Below are positions 25,677-35,047 of a DNA stretch of 64,000 nt, one piece after another. Origin of the DNA: Propionibacteriaceae bacterium (GTDB lineage Bacteria > Actinomycetota > Actinomycetes > Propionibacteriales > Propionibacteriaceae); NCBI GenBank assembly GCA_031267645.1, contig JAIRYW010000076.1:1-64000 (forward strand), given 5' to 3'. A program made the position numbers and the translations under genes. How positions within the stretch are numbered: position 1 is the first letter of the stretch; the number at the start of each line of letters is the position of its first letter. The notes below the pieces were generated by a model. That model was not told the origin of the DNA. It made no database searches and saw nothing but the letters and a program-made list of their open reading frames with translations.

Positions 25677-26420
25677 CTAAACCGCGGTCAGACGCCGGAC
25701 CGCGCCCACCACGACGTCGTGGTCGACCCGGGCCGCCACCGTCGAGACGAACTGGCTGAAGTCGACCGAGGCCCGGCCGTTGGCCCGGTCGGACACGATC
25801 CGCACCACGCCGAAGGGACGACCGGCGGCGGTGCAGACCTGGGCCACGGCGGCCCCCTCCATCTCCACCGCCAGAGCGTCCGGCAGGTCGTTGCGCAACC
25901 GCCAGGCCAACTCGGTCGAATTGATGAAAAGGTCGCCGCTGACGATCAGGCCGGCGTGCCGGCGGGGCTGGCTCAAACCCATCTCAGCGCCGGGCCAGGG
26001 CCGGACCGCCACCGCCTGGTCGGCCGCCTCCAGCAGGGCTTGGGTGACCACGGGCGTGGGCGCGAAACGAGCCAGGCCGAGCTCGGGCTGGTGCCAGCGG
26101 GGGAAGAGCGGCCGGGGGTCGAGGTCGTGTTGCAGCAGAGCGGTCGCCACCACCAGGTCGCCCGGCTGGACGGCCTTGGCCAAGGCCCCGGCGGTGCCGA
26201 CGAAGATGATCGTGTCGGCCAGGTCGACCATGACGGTGGCGGTCATGGCGGCCGCCACCTTGCCCACGCCGCTCAGGCCCAACACCACCGGACAGCCGGC
26301 CAAGCTCCCGAAACGCAGCGGCCGGCCGTGGCGCAGCTCGGTCCTGACCTCGCCCTCGGCTGCCATGGCGGCGATCAAATCAGCCGCCTCGGCTTCGAGG
26401 GCCGACATCAAACCGATCAT
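25677..26420 (-). CDS. MTA/SAH nucleosidase-like protein
   Basis: It belongs to the purine-nucleoside phosphorylase superfamily of type MTA/SAH nucleosidase, which splits 5'-methylthioadenosine and S-adenosylhomocysteine. The start MIGLMSALEAEA matches the family start, followed by VVLGLSGVGKVAAAM, FVGTAGALAKAVQPGD, ALAVEMEGAAVAQVC (substrate-binding Met-Glu) and VRIVSDRA with the catalytic Asp. The length (247 residues) is normal. The ATG overlaps the stop of the acetyltransferase gene (ATGA). Confidence 0.88.
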   Translation of the reverse strand: MIGLMSALEAEAADLIAAMAAEGEVRTELRHGRPLRFGSLAGCPVVLGLSGVGKVAAAMTATVMVDLADTIIFVGTAGALAKAVQPGDLVVATALLQHDLDPRPLFPRWHQPELGLARFAPTPVVTQALLEAADQAVAVRPWPGAEMGLSQPRRHAGLIVSGDLFINSTELAWRLRNDLPDALAVEMEGAAVAQVCTAAGRPFGVVRIVSDRANGRASVDFSQFVSTVAARVDHDVVVGAVRRLTAV

Positions 26421-27076
26421 GATTGGCCTTTCATCAAGCGGTCGCACAGCCCAGCCGGTGTCTCGCTGGCGTCCAGGGCGAAGCATTGATGGTCGCGCCA
26501 AGCGCCGTCGATGTGGATGTAGCGCGGCCGGACGCCCTCGTACCGGAAACCGAGCTTCTCGACCACGCGGAGGCTGGCGCTGTTCTCGGGCCGCACGCAG
26601 ATTTCGATCCGGTGCAAGCCCATGACTCGCATGGCGTAGTCCGTGGCCAAGGCCACCGCCGCCGGCACCAGGCCCCGGCCGGCCCAATCCCGGTCGATCC
26701 AATAGCCGATCGAGGCGAAGCGGGCCGAACCGTAGACGATGTTGTTGAGGGTGCACTGGCCGATCAGCGGCCCGGGGCGGGACTGACGGTCGGCCCGGAT
26801 CAGCCAAGGCACCATCCGGCCGTGACGGGCCTCGGATTGGAAGTAGGCCACCATGGCCCGGTCGGAGCGCCGCCGACCCCGTTCCGGGGGCGTGGCGGAC
26901 CAGGGGTCCAGCCAGCTGGCGTTGCGACGCCGGACCTCGCCCCACTCGGCCAAGTCCCGTCGGCCGAAGGCGGTCAGCCAGATGTCGCCGAAGCGCAAGT
27001 CGACCGGCCAGCGATGGCGGCGGGGCAGAACCGGCGGGGCGGGGCGGGACGAGGAGTCGAAGGCGGTCTGAGGCAT
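26417..27076 (-). CDS. GNAT acetyltransferase, RimJ-like
   Basis: A 219-residue GNAT protein. Residues 90-200 hold the fold, with IGQCTLNNIVYG, IGYWIDRDWAGRGLVPAAVA (acetyl-CoA pyrophosphate-binding loop) and ENSASLRVVEKLGFRYEGV. It resembles the N-terminal acetyltransferase RimJ. A Glp-like gene directly upstream is the usual neighbour of rimJ in actinobacteria. Shine-Dalgarno GGAGGG lies before the ATG. Confidence 0.85.
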   Translation of the reverse strand: MPQTAFDSSSRPAPPVLPRRHRWPVDLRFGDIWLTAFGRRDLAEWGEVRRRNASWLDPWSATPPERGRRRSDRAMVAYFQSEARHGRMVPWLIRADRQSRPGPLIGQCTLNNIVYGSARFASIGYWIDRDWAGRGLVPAAVALATDYAMRVMGLHRIEICVRPENSASLRVVEKLGFRYEGVRPRYIHIDGAWRDHQCFALDASETPAGLCDRLMKGQS

Positions 27077-27080
27077 GGCT

Positions 27081-28100
27081 TCAGCCCTCCAGCGGAAGGT
27101 AGTCGATCCAGCTGCCGATGCCGACCTGGCCGGACTGGCTCTCGATCAGAGCCAGACCGTTGCAGCGGTTGATCGAGGCCAGGGCCGCCACGCCGTTGGC
27201 GCGCGGCCGCAGGGTCAAGGTGCCGTTGTCGTAGACCGTGACGTGGGCGCAGGTCAGCAGACCGGGGGTGAGGGCGACCGGCTGGGTCAGCCGGGCCCGC
27301 CGGGGCGGGGCCAGGACCGGGTCGGCCCCCGACATCCGGCGCAGGACCGGGACCAACAGGGTCGTGATCAGGACGTGGGCCGCCACCGGCTCGTCGGGCA
27401 AGGCCAGCAAGGGCACGCGATCCTCCCCCACCAAGGCCAGGCCTTGGCGGTGGCCGGGGGTGATGGCGACGTCGGCGATGTCGCAGGGCCCCAGGCCGGG
27501 CAGGACCTGGGTCAGGTCGACCGGCCCGGACTCCAGGCCGCCGACGGTGACGATGAGGTCGGACCGGATCATCTGGTCGGAGATCAGACCCATCACCGAG
27601 GCCGGCTCCGGATCGTCCGTCGACACCCGCCAGACCTGCGCCCCTTGGGCTTCCAGCTCGGCCGCCACCAGGTACGAAGACAGGTCCGGCAGCAGGCGTG
27701 GGGCGCCGTCGAGGGAGGCCTGCGAGGCCCCCAGGGCGACCACCACGACCCGGGGCTTGGGCCGAGTCATGACCTTGTCGATGCCGACCCCGGCCAGCAG
27801 GCCGACCAGGCGCGGACCGATCTTGACGCCGCGCTGGACCAAGACCTCGCCGGGGGCGGGCGAGCCCTGGGGCCAGGTCGCGTCGGAGCGGATCGACTCG
27901 TTCAGAGTCAAGCCGACGGCGTCCAACAAGGGCACGCCGAAGGGAGCCAGCGGCGAGACCAAAGACAGGACGTAGTCGCGCTGAGCGGCGAAATCACGCA
28001 ACCCGTCGGCTCGGACGGCCGGCGGCGGCGACGGCAGCTGAGCGGCTGGCGGCGGCGCGGCCGACTCCGGTGGCGGAGGCTGACGTCGGAACAGACCCAT
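27081..28100 (-). CDS. MoeA/gephyrin-like protein, candidate Glp cell-division factor
   Basis: The protein has MoeA features: residues of domain III such as VVVVALGASQ, TVGGLESGP and ALPDEPVAA, and a C-terminal beta domain. The first 40 residues form a Pro-rich tail. In corynebacteria the MoeA-like Glp binds FtsZ and is encoded beside rimJ and near 5-formyltetrahydrofolate cyclo-ligase; both neighbours are present here, so this is more likely Glp than the molybdenum cofactor enzyme. No other moa/moe gene is in the window. ATG 28100 is preferred to 28118 because TATCGT lies six bases before it. Confidence 0.78.
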   Translation of the reverse strand: MGLFRRQPPPPESAAPPPAAQLPSPPPAVRADGLRDFAAQRDYVLSLVSPLAPFGVPLLDAVGLTLNESIRSDATWPQGSPAPGEVLVQRGVKIGPRLVGLLAGVGIDKVMTRPKPRVVVVALGASQASLDGAPRLLPDLSSYLVAAELEAQGAQVWRVSTDDPEPASVMGLISDQMIRSDLIVTVGGLESGPVDLTQVLPGLGPCDIADVAITPGHRQGLALVGEDRVPLLALPDEPVAAHVLITTLLVPVLRRMSGADPVLAPPRRARLTQPVALTPGLLTCAHVTVYDNGTLTLRPRANGVAALASINRCNGLALIESQSGQVGIGSWIDYLPLEG

Positions 28101-28232
28101 GGTCTTACGATATGCCAACCGGCCTGACGCTCGACACTGGCTGGAGATATTTCGACCGCGACGGGCCCGCCGGCTGGCTCCGACCGCCCCGGTGGCGGCC
28201 GTCGGAGCGACCCGGCGCCTTACGATGAGGCG

Positions 28233-28853
28233 ATGAGCCAGTCCGGCGCGGAGCTGAACAAGGTCGAGTTGCGCCGTCTCCTAAGGGCCCGTCGTCAGCT
28301 GATCGAGCCGGCCGAGCGGGACCGTCGCCAAGCCAGTCGGCTGGCCCGGCTGACGGTCGCCCTGGACCGGCTCGGGCCGCCGGTGGTGGCCTGTTACGCC
28401 GCCGGCCCGACCGAGCCCGCCACCGCCGATCTGATCGACCGCTTGACCGACCGGGGCCGCACCGTCCTGCTGCCGCTGGTCGGCGCGGCCCCGGGCCTGC
28501 CCCAGCGGCCCGACTGGGCGGTCTGGGCCGGCCCCGAGCGGACCCGGCGGACCCGGGCCGGCTTCCTGGAACCGACCACGGCCGGGCTCGGGCCGGCCGG
28601 CTTGGCCCGGGCCGACCTGATCGTCCTGCCCGGTTTGGCCGGCACGCCGTCGGGCGTCCGGCTGGGACAGGGCGGCGGATGGTACGACCGGGCCCTGGGC
28701 TGGGCTCGACCGGCCGCCCCGCGCTGGCTGATGCTGAACGCCGACGAGGTGTTAGACCAGTTGCCGGGCCAGCCCTGGGACCAACCAGTCGACGCCATCG
28801 TGACGGAGCGGGACTGGATCGACTGCCCGACCGGCCGACTGGACCCGGCCTGA
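28233..28853 (+). CDS. 5-formyltetrahydrofolate cyclo-ligase
   Basis: It converts 5-formyltetrahydrofolate to 5,10-methenyltetrahydrofolate using ATP. The 206-residue product has an N-terminal basic helix (KVELRRLLRARRQLI) and the conserved LIVLPGLAGTPSGVRLGQGGGWYDR segment that binds the phosphate, ending in VDAIVTERDWI. The ATG is six bases after TACGAT, a leaderless promoter. It is divergent from the Glp-like gene with 132 bases between them. Confidence 0.92.
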   Translation: MSQSGAELNKVELRRLLRARRQLIEPAERDRRQASRLARLTVALDRLGPPVVACYAAGPTEPATADLIDRLTDRGRTVLLPLVGAAPGLPQRPDWAVWAGPERTRRTRAGFLEPTTAGLGPAGLARADLIVLPGLAGTPSGVRLGQGGGWYDRALGWARPAAPRWLMLNADEVLDQLPGQPWDQPVDAIVTERDWIDCPTGRLDPA

Positions 28854-28891
28854 TCGACCGGCCGGTCGACGAGGCCAAGAGTTGGGGCAGA

Positions 28892-28924
28892 GTTTCCCCG
28901 CCGTTCACCTATTCGACCCCGCCC
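28892..28924 (+). promoter_or_regulatory. PHO-box-like direct repeats upstream of pstS
   Basis: GTTTCCCCGCC (28892), GTTCACCTATT (28903) and CGACCCCGCCC (28914) repeat every 11 bases. GTTCACC is the core of the actinobacterial PHO box bound by PhoP/RegX3-type regulators. The third unit is degenerate. It begins 62 bases before the pstS start. Confidence 0.6.
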
Positions 28925-28953
28925 GTCCAGGTCGGCCGATTAGCGTCCTGACC

Positions 28954-30138
28954 ATGGAGAACACCCAGATCCCCGCCGTCGGCCAGGAGCCGGCGGCGGC
29001 GTCCGCCGCCCGACCGACCCCGACCGGACCGACTAAGACCCGCCCTTGGGGCGCCAGCGCCGCCATCGGCTTGGCCCTCGCCCTGGCCTTGACCGCCTGC
29101 GCCAGCAACGAGCGCCCGGCCGACCCGACCGGCTCCACCAGCTCAGATTCCCTCTCCGGCACCATCAACGCCGGCGGCTCGTCCGCCCAGACCGCCGCTC
29201 AGGAGGCCTGGCGGGCCGGCTTCCAGTCCGCCCACGGCGACGTCACGGTCAACTACGACCCGATCGGCTCGGGCCAAGGCCGCGAGGGCTTCGCCGCCGG
29301 GGCTTACAGCCTGGCCGGCTCCGACGACGCCTTCAAGACGGCCGACATCGCCACCACCGAGTTCACCCTCTGCGCCCCCGGCACCGGCATCGTCGAGGTC
29401 CCGGCTTACATCTCCCCCATCGTGGTGGCCTACAACCTGCCCGGCCTGAGCGATCTGAAGTTGGACGCGACCGCCGTCGCCGGTCTCTTCACCGGCCAGA
29501 TCCAGACCTGGGACGACCCCGCCATCGCCGCCCTCAACCCGGGACTGGAGCTGCCCACCAGCGCCGTCACACCGGTCCACCGCTCGGACAAGTCGGGCAC
29601 CACCGGCAACTTCACCGACTATCTCAGCCAAGCCGCGCCCGACGCCTGGACAGCCGGCCGGACCGAGACCTGGCCCCAGGAGCTGGGCGGCGAAGCGGCC
29701 GAGAAGACCCAAGGCGTGCGCCAAGCCGTCACCCTGGCGGCCGGCGCGGTGGGTTACCTCGACGCCAGCCAGGCCACCGGCCTGGGCGTGGCCGTCCTGA
29801 TGGTGAACGGCCAACCGGTCCCGCCCTCGGCCGCTGGGGCGACCCGCACGGTGGCGGCCTCCCAGCTGGAACCCGGCCGCGGATCGGCCGACCTGGTCTT
29901 CGCCATCAACCGGACTCCGACCGAAGCGGGGGCCTACCCGCTCATCATGGTCAGCTACCTGGTGGGCTGCCAGCAGTACGCCGACTCCGCTCAGGGCGCT
30001 CTGGCCCAGGCCTACCTGGCCTGGGCGGTCAGTGACGCCGGACAAGCCGCGGCCGCCGCCAACGCCGGATCCGCCGCTCTGGCGGCCGACCCAGCTCTGG
30101 CCACGAGAGTGGGCGAGGCAGTTGACAGCGTTCGCTGA
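28954..30138 (+). CDS. pstS: Phosphate-binding lipoprotein PstS
   Basis: The high-affinity phosphate receptor of the Pst importer. A Lys/Pro-containing N-terminal region is followed by a lipoprotein signal with LTAC (Cys at about residue 49). The PstS fold follows: INAGGSSAQTAAQEAW, YDPIGSGQGREGF, GSDDAF, KSGTTGNFTDYL, which line the phosphate site. The start at ATG 28954 was chosen since the longer frame adds 24 unlike residues. It is the first gene of pstSCAB and lies behind a PHO-box-like repeat. Confidence 0.92.
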   Translation: MENTQIPAVGQEPAAASAARPTPTGPTKTRPWGASAAIGLALALALTACASNERPADPTGSTSSDSLSGTINAGGSSAQTAAQEAWRAGFQSAHGDVTVNYDPIGSGQGREGFAAGAYSLAGSDDAFKTADIATTEFTLCAPGTGIVEVPAYISPIVVAYNLPGLSDLKLDATAVAGLFTGQIQTWDDPAIAALNPGLELPTSAVTPVHRSDKSGTTGNFTDYLSQAAPDAWTAGRTETWPQELGGEAAEKTQGVRQAVTLAAGAVGYLDASQATGLGVAVLMVNGQPVPPSAAGATRTVAASQLEPGRGSADLVFAINRTPTEAGAYPLIMVSYLVGCQQYADSAQGALAQAYLAWAVSDAGQAAAAANAGSAALAADPALATRVGEAVDSVR

Positions 30139-31315
30139 CTCCTTGCCGGTCGAGCTGGACCAATCCCGCCTGGACGAATCAGACGAAGCCTGTTCCGACG
30201 GATTGGTCCAGCTGACGCCGGACGACCTCTCAAAGCTCCTGACGGACGACCGGCTGGACCCCTTCCCGCCGTCCGGCCTTCTCCCGGAGGTCGGGGCGGA
30301 GCCGACCGACCGGGTCGGCCCGACCGACCAGTTGGAACTCCACCGCTCAGCCCAGACAGCCCAGTCCGACCGGCCGGCCGGCCTGGAACAGGCCGACGTC
30401 AGGCGGTCGAGAGGCGGGCGCTGGGGCGACACCACCTGGCGGGGCCTGACCTTGGCCGCCGCCGTCACGACGGTGCTGGCCCTGGGCTCGGTGGTGGCCT
30501 TCCTAGCTTTGGAGGGGGCTCCGGCCACCGCCGGCGACGCCACCGACCTGCCGGCCCAGGCCCCGGACATCTGGGCCTTGACCTGGCCTTTGTTGTTCGG
30601 GTCGGTCTGGGTCTCGACCCTGGCCCTGGCCCTGGCCGCCCCGATCGGCATCGGCATCGCCTTGTTCAGCGTCCTGATCGCCCGGCGCCGGCTGGGCACT
30701 TGGCTGGGAGCCGCCATCGACATTCTGGCGGCGGTGCCCTCGGTCGTCTACGGCCTCTGGGGATTGACCGTGCTGGCTCCGCTGGCGGCCCGCGCCTACG
30801 CCTGGTTGGCCGCCCACCTGGGCTGGGTGCCGATCCTGTCCGGTCCGGCCTCGGCCACCGGCCGGACCGTCCTGACAGCCGCTTTGGTGCTGTCCGTCAT
30901 GGTCCTACCGCTGGTGGCCTCCCTGTCCCGCGAGGTCATCCGGCTGGTCCCCTCCAACCTGATCGAAGGGGCCTTGGCCCTGGGGGCGACGCGCTGGGAG
31001 ACGATCCGCCTGGTGGTGCTGCCCCAAGCCCGTTCCGGCGTCACGGCCGGCGTCATGCTGGCTCTGGGCCGGGCCTTGGGCGAGACCATGGCGGTGGCCA
31101 TGGTGTTGTCGCCCACCCCCTTCCTGATCTCCTTCCACCTGCTGCGTTCGGAGAACCCCGGCACGGTGGCCAGCTTCATCGCCCAGAACTTCCCCGAGGC
31201 GCACGGTTTGGAGACCAACGCCCTGATCTGGCTGGGGCTGGTCCTCTTCGCTTTGACCTTCCTGGTCAACAGCCTGGCTCGGGCCCTGGTCCGCCCCAAA
31301 GGAAGGACGGCATGA
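30122..31315 (+). CDS. pstC: Phosphate ABC permease PstC
   Basis: An inner-membrane permease with six helices; the EAA loop is [21 protein letters not shown] hydrophilic, Asp/Pro-rich N-terminal region of about 95 residues precedes the first helix, longer than usual. The start is uncertain: the frame is open back to GTG 30032, within pstS, and there is no good Shine-Dalgarno; TTG 30122 gives a 17-base overlap. The stop overlaps the pstA start (ATGA). Confidence 0.87.
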   Translation: MTAFADSLPVELDQSRLDESDEACSDGLVQLTPDDLSKLLTDDRLDPFPPSGLLPEVGAEPTDRVGPTDQLELHRSAQTAQSDRPAGLEQADVRRSRGGRWGDTTWRGLTLAAAVTTVLALGSVVAFLALEGAPATAGDATDLPAQAPDIWALTWPLLFGSVWVSTLALALAAPIGIGIALFSVLIARRRLGTWLGAAIDILAAVPSVVYGLWGLTVLAPLAARAYAWLAAHLGWVPILSGPASATGRTVLTAALVLSVMVLPLVASLSREVIRLVPSNLIEGALALGATRWETIRLVVLPQARSGVTAGVMLALGRALGETMAVAMVLSPTPFLISFHLLRSENPGTVASFIAQNFPEAHGLETNALIWLGLVLFALTFLVNSLARALVRPKGRTA

Positions 31316-32313
31316 CCGAGACCGTCACCCGCCAACCGCTTGGAGCCGGCTCCGACGAGGTCGCTCTGATTACGACCGGCGCCGAGGCTTTCTCGCCGCC
31401 GCGGCGCCCGACCCAGGACCTGGCGCTGGTCCGTCACCGCCGCCACCGCCGGACGGTCGACCGGGTCATGACGGTGGCGCTGGCCAGTTGCGCGGCGGTG
31501 GCCGCCGTGCCCTTGCTGTCGCTGCTCTGGACCACGCTCAGCCACGGCCTGTCCCGGATCGACCCGACCTTCTTCAGCCAGTCCATGCGCGGCGTGGCCG
31601 GGGTCGGCGGCGGAGCCCTGCACGCCATCTGGGGCAGTGTCTTGATCACCCTGACCGCCACCGCCTTGGCCGCCCCGATCGGGTTGGGCGCCGCCCTCTG
31701 GCTGGTCGAATACGCCGACCGCAGCCGTTCCCTGCTGACCACCGGCTTGGCCCGGGCGGTGCGGACCGTGGTCGGCGTCACGGCCGGGCTCCCTTCCATC
31801 GTGGCCGGTCTGTTCGTCTACGCCCTGATCGCCCTGGTGGCCGGGCCGGGCTACCGCAGCGGCCTGGCCGGCGCGGTGGCCCTGGCCGTCATCATGACCC
31901 CGGTGGTGGAGAGCGCCTGCGAGGAGGTCCTGGCCCGAGTGCCGGGCGAGTTGCGCGAGGGGGCTCTGGCCCTGGGCGCGCCCCGTTGGCGCTGCGTCAC
32001 CTCGGTGGTCCTGCCGACGGCCCGCCCGGGCGTGATCTCCGGCGTCCTGCTGGGGGTCTCGCGGGTGGTCGGGGAGACCGCCCCGCTGCTGCTGGTGGCC
32101 GGTTTCACCGATTCGATGAACTTGAACCTGTTGGACGGCCGGATGGCCTCCCTGCCGGTCTACATCTACTCGCAGTGGCAGAACAAGGGCGTGGCGGCGG
32201 CGGCCTACGACGCCCGGGCCTGGAGCGCCGCCTTGGTCTTGGTCGTCCTGGTCCTGGCCTTGAACCTGACCGCCCGTTTGAGCGCCCGTTGGGCCACCCG
32301 TAAGGAGCGTTGA
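31312..32313 (+). CDS. pstA: Phosphate ABC permease PstA
   Basis: A 333-residue permease with six helices, starting MTETVTRQ at the ATG that overlaps the pstC stop. The EAA loop is [21 protein letters not shown] and the C-terminal part has [12 protein letters not shown], typical of PstA. It forms the channel with PstC and is energised by PstB. Confidence 0.92.
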   Translation: MTETVTRQPLGAGSDEVALITTGAEAFSPPRRPTQDLALVRHRRHRRTVDRVMTVALASCAAVAAVPLLSLLWTTLSHGLSRIDPTFFSQSMRGVAGVGGGALHAIWGSVLITLTATALAAPIGLGAALWLVEYADRSRSLLTTGLARAVRTVVGVTAGLPSIVAGLFVYALIALVAGPGYRSGLAGAVALAVIMTPVVESACEEVLARVPGELREGALALGAPRWRCVTSVVLPTARPGVISGVLLGVSRVVGETAPLLLVAGFTDSMNLNLLDGRMASLPVYIYSQWQNKGVAAAAYDARAWSAALVLVVLVLALNLTARLSARWATRKER

Positions 32314-32314
32314 C

Positions 32315-33091
32315 ATGAGTCATCTGAAACTCGACCGCGTGAGCGCTTACTACGGCGCCTTCCAAGCCGTGGCCGACGTCAGCCTCGACATCGCGCCGTG
32401 TTCCATCACGGCCTTGATCGGGCCCTCCGGCTGCGGCAAATCCACCCTCCTGCGCACCCTGAACCGCCTGCACGAGACCACCCCCGGGGCCCGGGTCACG
32501 GGCCAGGTCCATTTGAACGGCCAGGACGTCTTGGATCCGGCCACCGACCCGGTCGAAGTCCGCAGCCGGGTCGGCATGGTCTTCCAACGGGCCAACCCCT
32601 TCCCCACCATGTCGATCGGCGAGAACGTCTTGGCCGGCGTCCGGCTGCGCGGCCGGCGCCTGTCGCCCCGGGTGGCCGAACAGGTGGTGGAGCGGTCGCT
32701 ACGGGCGGCCAACCTGTGGCAGGAGACCAAGGATCGGCTGAAGAAGTCCGGCGTCGGGCTGTCCGGCGGCCAACAACAGCGCCTCTGCATCGCCCGCGCC
32801 ATCGCCGTCCAACCGGAGGTGTTGCTGATGGACGAGCCCTGCTCCGCCCTCGACCCGGCCTCGACCGCCGCCATCGAAGAGCTGATGGTGGATCTGAAAG
32901 CCGACTACACGGTGGTGGTGGTGACGCACAACCTGGCCCAAGCCGCCCGGGTCTCCGACCAGACCGCCTTCATGTCGGTCGACCGGGCCGGTCAGCCCGG
33001 CCGGCTGATCGAGCACGGCCCGACCACCCAGCTGTTCAACGCTCCGACCGAGGCGGCCACCGGTGACTACATCGCCGGGAAGTTCGGCTGA
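32315..33091 (+). CDS. pstB: Phosphate ABC transporter ATPase PstB
   Basis: A 258-residue ABC ATPase with Walker [10 protein letters not shown] (about residues 33-41), signature [16 protein letters not shown], Walker [14 protein letters not shown], and the H-loop in [13 protein letters not shown]. The length and sequence fit PstB closely. It begins two bases after the pstA stop. Confidence 0.94.
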   Translation: MSHLKLDRVSAYYGAFQAVADVSLDIAPCSITALIGPSGCGKSTLLRTLNRLHETTPGARVTGQVHLNGQDVLDPATDPVEVRSRVGMVFQRANPFPTMSIGENVLAGVRLRGRRLSPRVAEQVVERSLRAANLWQETKDRLKKSGVGLSGGQQQRLCIARAIAVQPEVLLMDEPCSALDPASTAAIEELMVDLKADYTVVVVTHNLAQAARVSDQTAFMSVDRAGQPGRLIEHGPTTQLFNAPTEAATGDYIAGKFG

Positions 33092-33094
33092 GCC

Positions 33095-33115
33095 GACCCG
33101 GTGGAAGACCGGGTC
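33095..33115 (+). terminator. Hairpin after pstB
   Basis: GACCCGGT and ACCGGGTC pair perfectly around GGAAG, four bases after the pstB stop. No T-run follows, so it may weaken rather than end transcription into the kinase gene. Confidence 0.45.
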
Positions 33116-33152
33116 GTGGTCCGGAGGAGCCGTGCAGCCTAGACTGAGGGCG

Positions 33153-34220
33153 ATGGGCACGAAGCAGAGGTCGCCGGTGCCGCGACGGGCGCTGGAGGCG
33201 ATCCGCGCCTTCGGCGGCCATTCGGTGGTGGTGACGCCCGATCTCAGGGTGGTCTACCAGTCGTCCGAGGCGGACGCCCTGCCCATCGTGGTGGGCCAGG
33301 TCCTGACCCATCCCAAACTGGTCCAACTGGCCCGGACGGCCTGGCGGCAAGGCCAAGCCATCGTCCACCACCAGAAATTCACCGACCTGGGCCCGATCGA
33401 GCAGGCCGAGGTCTCGGCCACCAAACTGGCCGGGCGTTGCGTCCTGCTGACCGTGACCGATTTGACCGCCACCATGCGCATCGAGCAGGTCCGCCACGAT
33501 CTGATCTCGAATATCGGCCACGAGTTGCGCACGCCGGTGGCGGCGGTCCAAGTCATCGCCGAGACCCTGGACGTGGCCAAGGACGATCCGGTGGCGGTGG
33601 AGCGCTTCTCCGGCCGGCTCAAGGTCGAGGCCGAACGCATGGGCCGTCTGATCGAGGACATTCTGGCCCTGGCCGTGGCCCAGGACCGCAACACCGAACG
33701 TTTCACCTTGGTCGACCTGGCCGAGGTGGTGGCCGAGGCCTGCCGGCACGAGGCCACCCGGGCCCAGTCCGAGGACATCACCGTCGACGTCATCGGGGCC
33801 ACCGGCCCGGTCGAGGTGATGGGCGACCCCTCCGCCCTGGTCACGGCGGTGGACAATCTGCTCGACAACGCCGTCAGTTATTCCTCGCGTGGTTCACGGG
33901 TCGAGGTCAGCCTGACGGTCGACCAGGCCTTGGGCCAGGGCGCCATCGCCGTGGCCGACTTCGGCATCGGCATCGACCCGCGCGACCAGGTCCGGATCTT
34001 CGAACGTTTCTACCGCTCCGACCGGGCCCGTTCGCGTCGCACCGGCGGCACCGGCCTGGGCCTGGCCATCGTCAAGAACGTCGCCCTCGGCCACGGCGGC
34101 ACCGTCAGCGTGCGGTCGCGGCCGGGCGTCGGCTCCACCTTCATCGTCACCCTGCCCCTGGCCACGGCCGAGCCGGACCGCCCCGTCGCGGCCCCCCAGA
34201 CCCCGGAGGCGACCGTTTGA
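33153..34220 (+). CDS. SenX3-like phosphate-sensing histidine kinase without membrane helices
   Basis: The 355-residue protein has a PAS-like N-terminal part (VVTPDLRVVYQSSEADAL to VLLTVTDLT), the H-box HDLISNIGHELRTPV (about residues 120-134) and an HATPase domain (DNLLDNAVSYSS, FGIGIDPRDQ, GTGLGLAIV). It matches SenX3 of the SenX3-RegX3 phosphate system but starts directly at the PAS-like part, without the two membrane helices seen in mycobacterial SenX3. ATG 33153 is seven bases after the -10-like TAGACT (33140-33145), so the mRNA is leaderless and the short form looks real. Confidence 0.82.
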   Translation: MGTKQRSPVPRRALEAIRAFGGHSVVVTPDLRVVYQSSEADALPIVVGQVLTHPKLVQLARTAWRQGQAIVHHQKFTDLGPIEQAEVSATKLAGRCVLLTVTDLTATMRIEQVRHDLISNIGHELRTPVAAVQVIAETLDVAKDDPVAVERFSGRLKVEAERMGRLIEDILALAVAQDRNTERFTLVDLAEVVAEACRHEATRAQSEDITVDVIGATGPVEVMGDPSALVTAVDNLLDNAVSYSSRGSRVEVSLTVDQALGQGAIAVADFGIGIDPRDQVRIFERFYRSDRARSRRTGGTGLGLAIVKNVALGHGGTVSVRSRPGVGSTFIVTLPLATAEPDRPVAAPQTPEATV

Positions 34221-34909
34221 GCGACGTCTTATTGGTCGAGGACGACGACACCCTGCGCGAGGCGCTGGCTTACCTGCTGCGCCGCGAGGGCCACGACGTG
34301 CGGGCGGCCGCCGACGGCCCGGCCGCTCTGGACGCCTTCGCCCGCCACCACCCCGACGTCATCTTGCTCGACCTCATGCTGCCCGGGGTGGACGGGGCCG
34401 AGGTCTGCCGCCGGATACGCCGCCAGTCGGACGTGCCGATCCTGATCTTGACGGCCAAGAACGCCGAGGCCGACATCGTCTTGGGCCTGGAGCTGGGGGC
34501 CGACGACTACGTCACCAAACCCTTCTCGACCCCGGAGCTGCTGGCCCGGGTGCGTTCGGCCATTCGCCGGGGCCGGGCCCGAGACTCGACCGCCGCGCCC
34601 GACCCCGAGGTCCTGAGCGCCTGCGGCCTGGCCTTGGACGTGGAGCGCCATCGCGCCACCGTCGATGGGGTCGAGGTCGCCCTGCCTCTGAAAGAGTTCC
34701 AGCTCTTGGAGCTGCTGCTGCGCAACGCCGGCCGCGCCCTGACCCGCCGTCAGTTGGTCGACCGGGTCTGGGGCTCGGACTACGTCGGCGACACCAAAAC
34801 CCTGGACGTCCACATCCGCCGGCTACGGGCCAAGATCGAGCCCGATCCGGCCAACCCCCGCCGCTTGCTGACCGTGCGGGGGCTGGGCTACCGGCTGGAA
34901 GACGACTGA
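34217..34909 (+). CDS. RegX3-like OmpR-family response regulator
   Basis: About 230 residues. The receiver domain has VLLVEDDDTLREAL, the phospho-acceptor in PDVILLDLMLPG and DDYVTKPFS; the winged helix ends with LTVRGLGYRLEDD. TTG 34217 overlaps the kinase stop (TTGA) and has GGAGG seven bases upstream. Next to pstSCAB and a SenX3-like kinase, it probably activates phosphate genes through the repeats upstream of pstS. Confidence 0.88.
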   Translation: MSDVLLVEDDDTLREALAYLLRREGHDVRAAADGPAALDAFARHHPDVILLDLMLPGVDGAEVCRRIRRQSDVPILILTAKNAEADIVLGLELGADDYVTKPFSTPELLARVRSAIRRGRARDSTAAPDPEVLSACGLALDVERHRATVDGVEVALPLKEFQLLELLLRNAGRALTRRQLVDRVWGSDYVGDTKTLDVHIRRLRAKIEPDPANPRRLLTVRGLGYRLEDD

Positions 34910-35047
34910 GACCGATCCGCCCCGACCCGGCCGCTCGGTCTAGGCGAGCGGACTGGACGGTCGGCTCGGGGACGCTTGGAGGCGACCCGGCCCGACCCGG
35001 GCTCGCGCGCCGCCCGACTCGGCCTCGGCCAGGCTAGCCTGGCCGTC

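Noticed and set aside
30032..30121. Longer pstC start at GTG 30032
   Set aside because: It would overlap pstS by more than 100 bases and adds low-complexity residues with no homology.
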